Positions 44,757 to 53,644 of a DNA stretch of 64,000 nucleotides are shown piece after piece. Origin of the DNA: Parvularcula sp. BBD 1991-13 (lineage in GTDB: Bacteria > Pseudomonadota > Alphaproteobacteria > Caulobacterales > Parvularculaceae). The notes beneath the pieces were generated by a model. It did no database searches. It saw nothing but the letters and a program-made list of their open reading frames with translations, and was not told the origin of the DNA. The translations under genes were made by a program, and so were the position numbers. The stretch spans positions 62,001 to 126,000 of the forward strand of contig LYSZ01000008.1 in assembly GCA_001657385.1 (NCBI GenBank). The letters are read 5' to 3'. The stretch's first letter is position 1. Each line of letters opens with the position of its first letter.

Positions 44757-45809
44757 ATGACAGAGCCCGCACAGACCGCATCCGCGGAACCGGCCGGGGA
44801 CGCCGGCGCAACCGGGAGCGCAGCCGCAATTGACGACGACGATCCGGTCAAGGCGTTCGAGGCGCTGTCGGCGAAATTCGCCGCGGCCCGCGCCGCGCTG
44901 GGCGAGGTCGTCTTCGGCCAGTCGGGGGTCATCGACCTGACCCTGGCGACCCTCGCCGCGGGAGGCCACGGCCTCCTCGTGGGCGCGCCGGGGCTGGCGA
45001 AGACCCTGCTCGTCACCTCCGTCGCGGACCTTCTGGGCCTGTCGGCGAAGCGGGTGCAGTTCACCCCGGACCTGATGCCTGGCGACGTCATCGGATCGGA
45101 AGTGCTGGAGGAGAGCGCCGAGGGCAAACGCGCCTTCCGCTTCATACCCGGGCCGGTGTTCTGCCAGCTTCTGATGGCGGACGAGATCAACCGCGCCTCG
45201 CCGCGCACCCAGTCGGCGCTCCTTCAGGCGATGCAGGAGCGCCACGTAACCGTCGCGGGCGAGCGCCACGACCTGCCGCAGCCGTTTCACGTCCTCGCCA
45301 CCCAGAACCCCATCGAACAGGAGGGCACCTACCCTCTGCCGGAGGCGCAGCTCGACCGGTTCCTGTTGCAGATCGACGTCGGCTATCCCGACCTCGACGC
45401 GGAGCGGCGCATGCTCGCCGCCACCACCGGGGTCGAGATCGCCGGCTCGGAAGCGGTCATGACCGGCGCCGACCTCATCGCGGCGCAGGCCATGGTCCGG
45501 CGGATGCCCATCGGCGAGGACATCATCGAGATGATCCTCAAGCTCGTCCGCGGCGCGCGGCCCGACGAGGGGGCCGCCGAGCGCGTGCGCGCCATGGTCG
45601 CCTGGGGCCCCGGCCCGCGGGCGAGCCAGGCCTTTTCCCTCGCCGCCCGCGCCCTGGCGCTGATCGACGGACGCTGCGCGCCGTCCCCGGACGACGTCAG
45701 GCGCCTCGCCAAGCCGATCCTGCGTCACCGCATGGCGCTGAACTTCGCCGCCCGCTCCGAAGGGGTGACGACGGATCATTTTGTCGACGAACTCCTGAAC
45801 GGGCTTTAG
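44757..45809 (+). CDS. MoxR-family AAA+ ATPase
   Basis: A 350-residue AAA+ chaperone-like ATPase. Walker A is GAPGLAKTLLVTS near residue 78, Walker B LMADEINRASPRTQSALLQA near residue 139, and sensor-type residues follow at ATQNPIEQEGTYPLPEAQLD. MoxR proteins act with DUF58 and VWA proteins to mature or activate protein complexes, often of the envelope. I chose the ATG at 44757; earlier in-frame codons lack any ribosome site. The stop codon abuts the ATG of the DUF58 gene with no spacer, so the two are coupled. Confidence 0.93.
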   Translation: MTEPAQTASAEPAGDAGATGSAAAIDDDDPVKAFEALSAKFAAARAALGEVVFGQSGVIDLTLATLAAGGHGLLVGAPGLAKTLLVTSVADLLGLSAKRVQFTPDLMPGDVIGSEVLEESAEGKRAFRFIPGPVFCQLLMADEINRASPRTQSALLQAMQERHVTVAGERHDLPQPFHVLATQNPIEQEGTYPLPEAQLDRFLLQIDVGYPDLDAERRMLAATTGVEIAGSEAVMTGADLIAAQAMVRRMPIGEDIIEMILKLVRGARPDEGAAERVRAMVAWGPGPRASQAFSLAARALALIDGRCAPSPDDVRRLAKPILRHRMALNFAARSEGVTTDHFVDELLNGL

Positions 45810-46775
45810 ATGACGCCGGCGCAAGAGGCCAACACCAGCCGAACCCTCGCCGTTCGTCATGATGCGGAAGAAGCGTCGGCGCTGTTTCCCGCGCTTCTGA
45901 TCAAGGCCGAACGCATCGCCCAGACCGTCGCCGCCGGCCTTCACGGCCGGCGCCGCGCGGGACCCGGCGAGACCTTCTGGCAGCACCGGCCCTACGCCTT
46001 CGGCGATCCGGTGTCCGCCATCGACTGGCGTCAGTCCGCCCGCGCCGCCGACCGGCTCTATATCCGCCAGAACGAATGGGAAGCCGCCGCCGCGGTCTAT
46101 CTCTGGCGCGACCCGTCGCGCTCGCTCGACTACGCGTCCTCGCAGGATCTTCCCGCCAAGGGCCGCCGCGCCGACATCCTGGCGACGGCGCTCGCCATCC
46201 TGCTCTCGCGGGCGGGGGAACGGGTCGGCCTGCTCGGCGCAGGACGGCGCCCCTATCAGGGCCGCACCGCGCCGGCGCGCATCCTCGAGGCGCTGATCGC
46301 GCAGCGCCCCAGCGCCGATGCGCCCAGGGATGCTCACAGAGATGCTCACGGAGATGCTCACGGGGCGGACCTTTCCGCCCCGCCGGTGGCGCAGGTGGCG
46401 CGCGGCGCGCGGATTGTCTTTTTCAGCGATTTCTTCACCGATCCGGCGCGCATCGAGGCGGCCGCCCTCGCCTACGCCAACGAAGGGGCGACGGGCGCGC
46501 TGGTGCAGATCTGCGATCCCGCCGAAGAAGCCTTCCCGTTCGAGGGGCGCGTCGAATTCAGGGACATGGAAAGCGCCGACCGGCTGGTCTTCGGCGAGAC
46601 CGGCTCGCTGCGCCGCGCCTACCGGGAAAAATTCAACGCCCACCGGGCCTCGCTGGAGGCGCTGGCGCGCAAGACGGGCTGGACGTTCCTCGCCCATCAC
46701 ACCGACCGGCCGGCGCAGACCGCGCTCCTGTCGCTCTTCACGGCGCTGGGGGATGCGCGCCTGTGGACCGCGTAG
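45810..46775 (+). CDS. DUF58 (VWA-like) protein of the moxR cluster
   Basis: A 321-residue protein with the DUF58 signature GEGD-like region (PGETFWQHRPYAFGDPVSAI near residue 52, DWRQSARAADRLYIRQNEWE next). A metal-site-like DPSRS follows near residue 100, resembling the DxSxS of VWA domains. Near residue 175 an in-frame 12-bp repeat encodes DAHR/DAHG/DAHG, an insertion that is probably loop sequence. The gene follows moxR with zero spacing and precedes the BatA/DUF4159 gene by 15 bases. It is expected to be a partner of the MoxR ATPase; the client is unknown. Confidence 0.9.
   Translation: MTPAQEANTSRTLAVRHDAEEASALFPALLIKAERIAQTVAAGLHGRRRAGPGETFWQHRPYAFGDPVSAIDWRQSARAADRLYIRQNEWEAAAAVYLWRDPSRSLDYASSQDLPAKGRRADILATALAILLSRAGERVGLLGAGRRPYQGRTAPARILEALIAQRPSADAPRDAHRDAHGDAHGADLSAPPVAQVARGARIVFFSDFFTDPARIEAAALAYANEGATGALVQICDPAEEAFPFEGRVEFRDMESADRLVFGETGSLRRAYREKFNAHRASLEALARKTGWTFLAHHTDRPAQTALLSLFTALGDARLWTA
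46329..46364 (+). repeat. 12-bp in-frame repeat in the DUF58 gene
   Basis: GATGCTCACAGA at 46329-46340 is repeated as GATGCTCACGGA (46341-46352) and GATGCTCACGGG (46353-46364). It encodes Asp-Ala-His-Arg/Gly units. It is a coding expansion like the one in ilvN, but with a 12-base unit. Confidence 0.9.
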
Positions 46776-46790
46776 GGAGGACGACCGTCA

Positions 46791-49619
46791 GTGCTCAACG
46801 CGCTTTCCTTCACCGCCCCGTTGACGCTCATTGCGCTCGCCGCGCTGCCGCTGATCTGGCTGCTCCTGCGCGCCACGCCGCCGGCGCCGAGCCCGGTGAC
46901 GTTTCCCGCCTTCATGCTGCTGCGCGATCTCAGGAACGAGAAGGAAACGCCGCACCGCACGCCCTGGCCGCTGCTCCTGTTACGGATTATTCTCGCAGGG
47001 CTGATCATCCTGGGGCTGGCCGGGCCCGTCCTTAACGCGCCGCCGCCGGCGCCCGGCGCCGGACCGCTGGTTCTCGTCGTCGACGACAGCTGGACCGCGG
47101 CGCAGGGCTGGACCGCGCGCCGCGACGCGATGGCCGCGGCGGCGGCGGACGCGGCGCGCAACGACCGGCCGTTTTTCATCATGACGACGGCGCCGGACGC
47201 CGCGCCCGCGATCGTCGAACCGCTTGCCGGCGAGGCGGCGCGCGACCGCGCGGCGACGCTGACGCCCAAGCCCTTCGCCGCGGACCGCGCCGCCGCGGCC
47301 GAGCGGCTCGCCGCGCTCGATCCGTATCTCGACGGCGAGGCGCGGGCGGAAATCCGCTGGCTGACGGATAATGTCGCCAGCGACGAGGGGGCCGGAGCGG
47401 ATGCGGACTTCGCCGCCGCCCTCGCCGAGCGGGGCGATCTGACGATCGTCGCGGACGCCGGCGCCCCTCGCGTGATGCTGCGGTTTTTGCGGCAAACGCC
47501 GGACGGGCTCGCCTTTTCCGTGACGCGTCTCGCCGCGCAATCCCCGTGGGAGGGCGGGATTGTCGCCGCCGCCCGGGACGGACGCGAACTCGTGCGCGCC
47601 GGGGCGGCGATGGCGCAGGGGGTTCGGGAGACGCAGGTCACGCTGGCGCTGCCCCTCGCCCTGCGCAACGACATCGCCAATGTCCGCATCGAGAATACCC
47701 CCTCGGCCGGAACCCTGTGGCTCGCGGACGCGCGCGAGCGGCGGGCGCTGGTCGGGCTCGTCGCCAACGCCGATCAGGGCCGCAGCAGCCTGCTGGCCGG
47801 CGATCACTATGTCCGCCAGGCGCTTGATCCCTATGCGGCGTTTCTGGAGGATACGCTGGACGGCGTTGTCGCCTCGGACGCATCGGTCATCGTGCTCAAC
47901 GACGTCGGGCGCCTGCGCGCGCGCGACGCCGAGGCGCTCGCCGCATGGGTCGAGCGCGGCGGCGTCCTTATCCGCTTCGCCGGCCCCGCCCTTGCGGAGG
48001 CGGCGCAGGACGGGACGCCTCCGCTCCTGCCGACGCCGCTGCGCGGCGGCGGACGCGCCTTCGGCGGCGCCCTCACATGGGAGACGCCGCAAAAACTCGA
48101 CGCCTTCGCCGAGGCGAGCCCGTTCGCCGGGCTGACACCGCCTGAGGACGTCCTGATCCGCCGGCAGGTGCTGGCCCAGCCGGGAGGCGCGACGACCGAA
48201 CGCACCTGGGCGCGGCTTGAAGACGGCACGCCGCTTGTCACCGGCGTCCGGCGGGGAGCGGGCGTGATCGCGCTTTTTCACGTCACCGCAACGCCGGAAT
48301 GGTCCGACCTGCCCCTTTCCGGGCTCTTTGTGGAAATGCTCCGGTGGCTGACCTTTCTGTCGACCCTCGGCCCGCAAGGCGCGCCCGAAGACGGCGGCGC
48401 GCAGGACGGCGCGCAGGACCGCGCACCGGGAGAAGCCGAGGCGCGGTACGCGCCCCTGCGCCTGACGGACGGGTTCGGGCGCCTCGCCCGGCCCGACGAC
48501 GCCGCGCGCGCCCTGACGCTGGCCGAACTTGCCGGCCCGGCGCGCGCGGACCGCCGCCCCGGGCTTTACGGCCCGCCGGAAGCCCCGTTCGCCCTCAACA
48601 CGGTGTCGGGGGAGACCCGGTTCGCCCCGCTCGCCGCGCCCGGCCATGCCACCGCGCCCTACGCCGCGCGCCCGCCGCGGACGCTGAGCCCGCCGCTTTT
48701 CGCCGTCGCCCTGGCGCTTCTCGTCATTGACGGGATCGCCACCATGATGCTGACCGGCCGCCTTCCCGCCATCCGGCCCGGCCGGCGGCGGCGCGCGGCC
48801 GCGCCGGCCGCTTTTGTCATCGCCGCGACCCTCGCCGCCGCGACCGGCGTTCCCGGCCCCGCGCGCGCGCAGCCCCTCGACCCGGACCTGCCGGCCCACG
48901 CCGTCGAGGCGGCGCTCGCCACACGGCTTGCCTATGTCGAGACCGGCGACCCGGAGATGGACCGGCTGTCGGCGCAGGCGCTGGCCGCGCTCAGCCGCGA
49001 ACTGGCGCGCCGCACGGCGGTCGAGCCCGCGCCGCCGGAAGAGGTCGATCTGGAAACGGACGATCTGTCGATCTACCCTTTTCTCTACTGGCCGATCGTG
49101 CCGGGGGCGGAGCCGCCCTCCGACGCGGGGCTCGCCAATATCGAGAATTTCATGCGCTTCGGCGGGCTGATCCTGTTCGACACTCGCGACGCGGAGCGCT
49201 ATCTGGGGGCCGGTTCGACTCCGGAATCGCGCGCCTTTCGCAACATCATCGCGCAGATCGACATCCCGCCCCTCGCCCCCGTCGGCGCGGGTCACGTATT
49301 GTCGCGCTCGTTCTACCTCATGGACGACCTTGTCGGGCGGGCCGGGGAGACCGACGTCTGGGTGCAGGCGGCCGAAGACGGCGCCAATGACGGCGTGACC
49401 CCGGTGATCATCGGCGGGCGCGACTGGGCCGGCGCCTGGGCGACGGACGCTTTCGGGCGCCCCTTGCGGCCGATGGGCCGGTCCCGCAGCGCCAGCGGCG
49501 AGCGCGCCCGCGAGCTTGCCTATCGCGCCGGCGTCAACATGGTCATGGTGGCGCTCACCGGGAACTACAAATCCGACCAGGTGCACACGCCGATCCTTCT
49601 GGAGCGGCTCGGCCAATGA
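46791..49619 (+). CDS. BatA N-terminal/DUF4159 membrane protein
   Basis: A 942-residue protein. Residues 1-80 are the aerotolerance-regulator (BatA) N-terminal part with two helices around a short loop. A degenerate VWA-like region follows (VLVVDDSWTAAQ near residue 95, lacking a full DxSxS), then a long periplasmic or cytoplasmic region. A membrane segment lies near residue 635, then a signal-like segment, and a C-terminal DUF4159 domain (from about 715, with SIYPFLYWPIVPG and GGLILFDTRDAERYLG) runs to the end. Two tandem 12-bp units at 48396-48419 add QDGAQDRA-like sequence. The start is GTG at 46791 with AGGGAGG upstream. Such proteins regularly accompany moxR and DUF58; their role is unknown. 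Confidence 0.88.
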   Translation: MLNALSFTAPLTLIALAALPLIWLLLRATPPAPSPVTFPAFMLLRDLRNEKETPHRTPWPLLLLRIILAGLIILGLAGPVLNAPPPAPGAGPLVLVVDDSWTAAQGWTARRDAMAAAAADAARNDRPFFIMTTAPDAAPAIVEPLAGEAARDRAATLTPKPFAADRAAAAERLAALDPYLDGEARAEIRWLTDNVASDEGAGADADFAAALAERGDLTIVADAGAPRVMLRFLRQTPDGLAFSVTRLAAQSPWEGGIVAAARDGRELVRAGAAMAQGVRETQVTLALPLALRNDIANVRIENTPSAGTLWLADARERRALVGLVANADQGRSSLLAGDHYVRQALDPYAAFLEDTLDGVVASDASVIVLNDVGRLRARDAEALAAWVERGGVLIRFAGPALAEAAQDGTPPLLPTPLRGGGRAFGGALTWETPQKLDAFAEASPFAGLTPPEDVLIRRQVLAQPGGATTERTWARLEDGTPLVTGVRRGAGVIALFHVTATPEWSDLPLSGLFVEMLRWLTFLSTLGPQGAPEDGGAQDGAQDRAPGEAEARYAPLRLTDGFGRLARPDDAARALTLAELAGPARADRRPGLYGPPEAPFALNTVSGETRFAPLAAPGHATAPYAARPPRTLSPPLFAVALALLVIDGIATMMLTGRLPAIRPGRRRRAAAPAAFVIAATLAAATGVPGPARAQPLDPDLPAHAVEAALATRLAYVETGDPEMDRLSAQALAALSRELARRTAVEPAPPEEVDLETDDLSIYPFLYWPIVPGAEPPSDAGLANIENFMRFGGLILFDTRDAERYLGAGSTPESRAFRNIIAQIDIPPLAPVGAGHVLSRSFYLMDDLVGRAGETDVWVQAAEDGANDGVTPVIIGGRDWAGAWATDAFGRPLRPMGRSRSASGERARELAYRAGVNMVMVALTGNYKSDQVHTPILLERLGQ

Positions 49620-49644
49620 CGAAAGCCGTATCGGGATTATCAGC

Positions 49645-51738
49645 GTGACGATTGTTTTCGATCCCTACCTCCCCGACTGGAGCCTTGTTCTCGCCGTCGC
49701 GGCGGGCGCGGTCTTCGCCGCCCTGTCCCTGTGGCGGAACTGGAAAAGCGGCGTATTCCGCAGCCTCGCGGTCGCCGCGCTGATCGGCCTTCTGTTGAAC
49801 CCGCAATGGCGCCAGGCGGAGCGCGCGCCTCTCGACGACATCGCCCTGGTGCTCGTGGACCGCAGCGCCAGCCAGTCGCTCGACGGTCGCGCAGCGGTCG
49901 CCGGCGCGGCGGCCGACGCCCTCGCCGACGCGCTTTCCGGCATGGACGGCGTCGAGACGCGGGTGAGCGATTTCGGCGGCGAGGAAGAAACGCGCACCAT
50001 CGAGGCGCTGCAACGCGCCCTCGCCGACACGCCGCGGGCGCGCCTCGGCGGGGTCTTCATCGTCACCGACGGCCAGACAACGGATGTGGCGGCGGACGCA
50101 GCGGCGGCCGGGCGCCTCGGCGATATCGGCGCGCCGGTCCACATGATGCTGACCGGCCGCGAGGACGAAACCGACCGCAAGATCACCCTGATCGAGGCGC
50201 CGCGATACGGCATCGTGCGCCAGTCGGCGGAGGTTTCCTTCCGCGTCGACGATCTGGGGCCGGATGAAAAACCGCTCGACGAAGAAGGGTCGGTCATGGT
50301 GACGCTGCGGCTCGACGGCGAGGAAGTGATCCGCCAGGCCGTGCCCGTCGGCGCGGAGGCGCGGTTTTCCGCGCCGCTGAACCGGCCCGGGCGCATGGTC
50401 ATCGAGCTTGAGGCCGACGCCCGCCCCGGCGAGCTGACGACGCGCAACAACATCGCCGTGCTCCCCATCACGGCGATCCGCGACCGCTTGCGCGTGCTTT
50501 TGATTTCCGGCGAGCCGCATCCGGGCGAGCGGGTCTGGCGCAACCTTCTGAAGTCCGACCCGGCGGTTGACCTCGTCCACTTCACGATCCTGCGGCCCAT
50601 CGAGAAAAACGACGGCACGCCGATTTCGGAGTTGGCGCTGATTCCGTTTCCGCAGGACGAGTTGTTCATCGACAAGCTGAGCGAGTTCGATCTCCTGATC
50701 TTCGACCGCTACACCTATCGCGGCGTTCTCTCCCCGTTTCATTTCGACAACATCGCCCGCTTCGTCGACGAGGGCGGCGCGGTCCTGATTGCGGCGGGAC
50801 CGGAATATAACGGCGCGCTCAGCCTCGCGGCGCGGCGCAACCTCTCCTTCATCCTGCCGGCGACCCCGCGCGGGCGGGCGATCGAGGAAACCTTCCGCCC
50901 CGCTGTGACCGATCTCGGCGCGCGTCACCCTGTGACCGCCAACCTGCCGGAACAGGATTACTGGGGCCGCTGGCTGCGCGTCATGCCCGTCATGCAGTTG
51001 AGCGGGCAGACCCTGATGGCCGGCCCGGACGAGGCGCCGCTGCTGATCCTGGACCGGGTCGGCGCGGGGCGCGTCGGCCTGTTCCTGTCCGATCATGTGT
51101 GGCTGTGGGCGCGCGGCTTCGACGGCGGCGGTCCGCATGCGGACCTGTTGCGGCGCACCGCGCACTGGCTGATGAAAGAGCCCGAGTTGGAGGAGGAGGC
51201 CCTGTCCCTCGCCGCGGACGGCGACGCCCTGGTGATCCGGCGCCGGTCGATGGCGGACGATCCCGGCCCGGTGACGCTGCAACGCCCGACCGGCGAAACC
51301 GAAGAGATCGCGGTGTCGCCCGCCGGTCCGGGCCGGTTCGCCGCCCGGATCGACAACGCCGAACGCGGTCTTTACCGGGCAAGCGCGGGCGATCTCTTCG
51401 CCATCGGCGCCGTCGGCCTCGCCGCGCCGCCCGAATTCGAAAACGTCATCGCGACACGCGCGCTCCTCTCCCCCCTCGCCGAGGCGACCGGCGGCGGCGT
51501 TTTCCCGGTGCGCCGCGGCGCCGGCGCCGCCGTTCCGGACCTCCGCCGGGTGCGCGGGGACGCCGCCGCCGGGCCGGGCTGGGCCGGCCTTCTCCAGCGC
51601 CGCGCCGCCCGCGTCGAAAATGTCAGGGACAGGCCCGCCGCGCCGCCTTACGCCTGGCTCGGCCTGATCGCGCTGGCCCTCGCCGCGGCGTGGCGGATCG
51701 AAAGCGGGCGGGCTGACAGCAGCGGCGGGGCGCGCTGA
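49645..51738 (+). CDS. Membrane-anchored VWA-type protein of the moxR cluster
   Basis: A protein of about 697 residues. Two hydrophobic helices lie near residues 14-30 and 38-52, a VWA-like domain carries an intact metal site, VDRSASQS near residue 72, and TDGQTTD near residue 142, and one C-terminal helix follows near residue 675. The middle part has a glutamine-amidotransferase-like or DUF1355-like fold region (LLISGEPHPGERVWRNLL near residue 288, FVDEGGAVLIAAGPEYN near residue 372). I chose the GTG at 49645 because the open frame before it overlaps the preceding gene out of frame; its ribosome site is weak. It probably forms an envelope complex with the other moxR-cluster products. Confidence 0.82.
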   Translation: MTIVFDPYLPDWSLVLAVAAGAVFAALSLWRNWKSGVFRSLAVAALIGLLLNPQWRQAERAPLDDIALVLVDRSASQSLDGRAAVAGAAADALADALSGMDGVETRVSDFGGEEETRTIEALQRALADTPRARLGGVFIVTDGQTTDVAADAAAAGRLGDIGAPVHMMLTGREDETDRKITLIEAPRYGIVRQSAEVSFRVDDLGPDEKPLDEEGSVMVTLRLDGEEVIRQAVPVGAEARFSAPLNRPGRMVIELEADARPGELTTRNNIAVLPITAIRDRLRVLLISGEPHPGERVWRNLLKSDPAVDLVHFTILRPIEKNDGTPISELALIPFPQDELFIDKLSEFDLLIFDRYTYRGVLSPFHFDNIARFVDEGGAVLIAAGPEYNGALSLAARRNLSFILPATPRGRAIEETFRPAVTDLGARHPVTANLPEQDYWGRWLRVMPVMQLSGQTLMAGPDEAPLLILDRVGAGRVGLFLSDHVWLWARGFDGGGPHADLLRRTAHWLMKEPELEEEALSLAADGDALVIRRRSMADDPGPVTLQRPTGETEEIAVSPAGPGRFAARIDNAERGLYRASAGDLFAIGAVGLAAPPEFENVIATRALLSPLAEATGGGVFPVRRGAGAAVPDLRRVRGDAAAGPGWAGLLQRRAARVENVRDRPAAPPYAWLGLIALALAAAWRIESGRADSSGGAR

Positions 51739-51824
51739 TCCCGCAAATTTAATGAATTGTTTAACCGGGCCGCAAAGCGCGGGCGCCTACAATCGTGCGT
51801 CGTACTGAGTTGGAGCGCACCACC

Positions 51825-52481
51825 GTGGCATTCGCCGTCAACAAGCAAAACGGAACAAGGAAAAGCCCGCTCGCCGGCTGGCTCGGCCGCAAGGGCCAGG
51901 GCGGAGAGACCGAAATCCCCGAACTCGACGTCGCGGCGGGCCTGAACCGCGCCCTGAACAACGCACGGCGCCCCGCCCCGGACGCCGCCGCCGGCCACGC
52001 CGAACAGTCCAATCCCGTGCGCGACGCCCTCACCGCCATCGAAGCGGCGCTGTACGCGATCGACCGGGTCCGCGACATTCTCGAACAGGCCTGCGAGGTC
52101 GCCGTCTCCGCGCGCGAGGTCGAGGACGCGGGCGGGCGCGCCCTGCTCGCCGAGAGCTACGACGAATTGCGCCTGTCCATCGATGAGGCGCTGGAGAAAA
52201 TCGATCCGCGCGCCGGCGTGCTGATCGGCAAGAACAACCGTCATCTCGACGTCGCCCTCGGCGGCAAGGCGCGCTATTCCGTCTCGCCCGTTCGCCTCGA
52301 CATCAGCGACAAGGGCCTCGACCTGGCGCCCCCGCGCGACGCCTTCGCCGAAATCGAGGAGATCGACGCGGCGCTGGCCCAGCTCGACAAGGCGCTGTCG
52401 CGCGCCGACCGCGCCGCGGCGAGTTATTGCCGCGACGCGCAATACCTGATCGCCCGCATGCGGAGCGAAGAAGACGGCTGA
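51825..52481 (+). CDS. Hypothetical alpha-helical protein
   Basis: A protein of about 218 residues that I do not recognise. The N-terminal 60 residues are basic and Pro/Ala-rich; residues 65-115 and 165-215 are predicted amphipathic helices with heptad-like Leu/Ile/Ala spacing. The C-terminal helix IDAALAQLDKALSRADRAAA faintly resembles flagellin-type coiled ends, but this is not enough for a call. I chose the GTG at 51825, nine bases after TTGGAG; a GTG ten codons upstream is possible. It follows the moxR cluster by 86 bases on the same strand. Confidence 0.6.
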   Translation: MAFAVNKQNGTRKSPLAGWLGRKGQGGETEIPELDVAAGLNRALNNARRPAPDAAAGHAEQSNPVRDALTAIEAALYAIDRVRDILEQACEVAVSAREVEDAGGRALLAESYDELRLSIDEALEKIDPRAGVLIGKNNRHLDVALGGKARYSVSPVRLDISDKGLDLAPPRDAFAEIEEIDAALAQLDKALSRADRAAASYCRDAQYLIARMRSEEDG

Positions 52482-52571
52482 GCGCCGCTCCATAGCGTGT
52501 TGCGGCAACAGCGGACCGCCGGTTTTGCGGTTTGCGGGCACGGGCCGCTTGAGAATCCAGCGCCAGTTGTG

Positions 52572-52590
52572 AATCGCGTTGAGCGCGATT
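52572..52590. terminator. Hairpin between convergent genes
   Basis: AATCGCG (52572-52578) and CGCGATT (52584-52590) form a perfect seven-pair stem around five bases, between the hypothetical gene and queD, which face each other. There is no U-run on either strand, so it may be only a weak bidirectional terminator. Confidence 0.4.
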
Positions 52591-52594
52591 GGCT

Positions 52595-52978
52595 CTAATC
52601 GAGATCGTAGACGCAGGCCTCGCCGATGGACGGACGCGAGACGCGCACGGTCTTCAGACCGGGAAAGCGGCCTTTCAGCTTTTGCGCCGCCCACTGACAG
52701 ATGTTTTCAAGGGTGGGACGCTCAAGGCCCTCAACCTCGTTCAGGAGGCGATGATCGAGCGCCTCGCGGATCTCGTCCAGCGCGTCGGCCACGTCGCCGA
52801 AATCCTCGACCCAGCCGGTGTCGGCGCCGGGCGCGCCCTCGATCTCGACCGCCATGGTGAAGGAGTGGCCGTGCAGGCGCGCATAGGGGCGCGTCTCCGC
52901 CGCGGGCCGCGTTCCGTCCCGCTCGACCTCGTCCAGATAATGCGCGGCGTCGAACTGGATCGACTTGACGATGCGCAT
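52595..52978 (-). CDS. queD: 6-carboxy-tetrahydropterin synthase family protein, catalytic Cys absent
   Basis: A 127-residue T-fold enzyme. Zinc-binding His are in FDAAHYL near residue 10 and RLHGHSFTMAVEI near residue 34, followed by TGWVEDFGDV and LDHRLLNEVEGLERPT near residue 78. In E. coli QueD the residue six before the second His of HGH is the catalytic Cys (Lys-Cys-Gly-Arg-Leu-His); here the equivalent reads Pro-Tyr-Ala-Arg-Leu-His, with Tyr in place of Cys. The only two Cys are near residues 100 and 121. The gene follows queC-queE, so a role in preQ0 synthesis is the natural reading, though the reaction may use another nucleophile. Confidence 0.88.
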   Translation of the reverse strand: MRIVKSIQFDAAHYLDEVERDGTRPAAETRPYARLHGHSFTMAVEIEGAPGADTGWVEDFGDVADALDEIREALDHRLLNEVEGLERPTLENICQWAAQKLKGRFPGLKTVRVSRPSIGEACVYDLD

Positions 52979-53005
52979 GGCGCACGCTCCTTGTTGCCCC
53001 GGCGC

Positions 53006-53644
53006 TTATGGGATGCCCAGCGCCTTGTGGGTCTGGACGCTCAGGCGCCATTGCGGGTTGGCCTTGCAATACTCTATCGCAGCGGCGGTATTGGCCGCGC
53101 GAGAGGGACCGTCCATAGGCTGCAAAAAGAAAAAGTCAAACGCCAGCGACGCAAACCGCGCCGGCCGGGCCTTTTCCTGTGGGTAAACGAGCTTCAGCTC
53201 GTTCCCGCGGACCTGAACCAGGGGCGCGTCGGCCTTCGGGCTGACGCAGACCCAGTCGATCCCGGCGGGCGCGGCGAGGGTTCCGTTGGTCTCGACCCCG
53301 ATCTCGAAACCGGCGTCGTGGAGCGCGTCGATCAGCGCCTCGTCAAGCTGCAACAGCGGCTCCCCGCCGGTGCACACCACATAGGGAACGCCGCCGGCCG
53401 CCGGCCCCGGCCACAATGACGCGACCCGGCGGGCGAGATCGCCGGCGCGCGCGAACCTGCCGCCCCCGGGACCGTCGACGCCGACAAAATCCGTGTCGCA
53501 AAAATCGCAGACCGCCCCCGCCCGGTCGCGTTCCAGTCCCGACCAGAGGTTGCACCCCGCGAAGCGCAGGAACACCGCCGGGCGGCCGGCCTGCGCGCCC
53601 TCGCCCTGCAACGTGTAATAAAGTTCCTTTACGGCGTATGTCAT
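53006..53644 (-). CDS. queE: 7-carboxy-7-deazaguanine synthase
   Basis: A 212-residue radical-SAM enzyme that contracts the 6-carboxypterin ring to 7-carboxy-7-deazaguanine on the way to queuosine. The N-terminus [20 protein letters not shown] near residue 10 is typical. The cluster Cys are spaced C-x14-C-x2-C (AGCNLWSG to [10 protein letters not shown]), the variant described for Burkholderia QueE, not the common C-x3-C-x2-C. The glycine-rich [10 protein letters not shown] lies near residue 90. I chose the ATG at 53644, which overlaps the queC stop by four bases. Confidence 0.93.
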   Translation of the reverse strand: MTYAVKELYYTLQGEGAQAGRPAVFLRFAGCNLWSGLERDRAGAVCDFCDTDFVGVDGPGGGRFARAGDLARRVASLWPGPAAGGVPYVVCTGGEPLLQLDEALIDALHDAGFEIGVETNGTLAAPAGIDWVCVSPKADAPLVQVRGNELKLVYPQEKARPARFASLAFDFFFLQPMDGPSRAANTAAAIEYCKANPQWRLSVQTHKALGIP

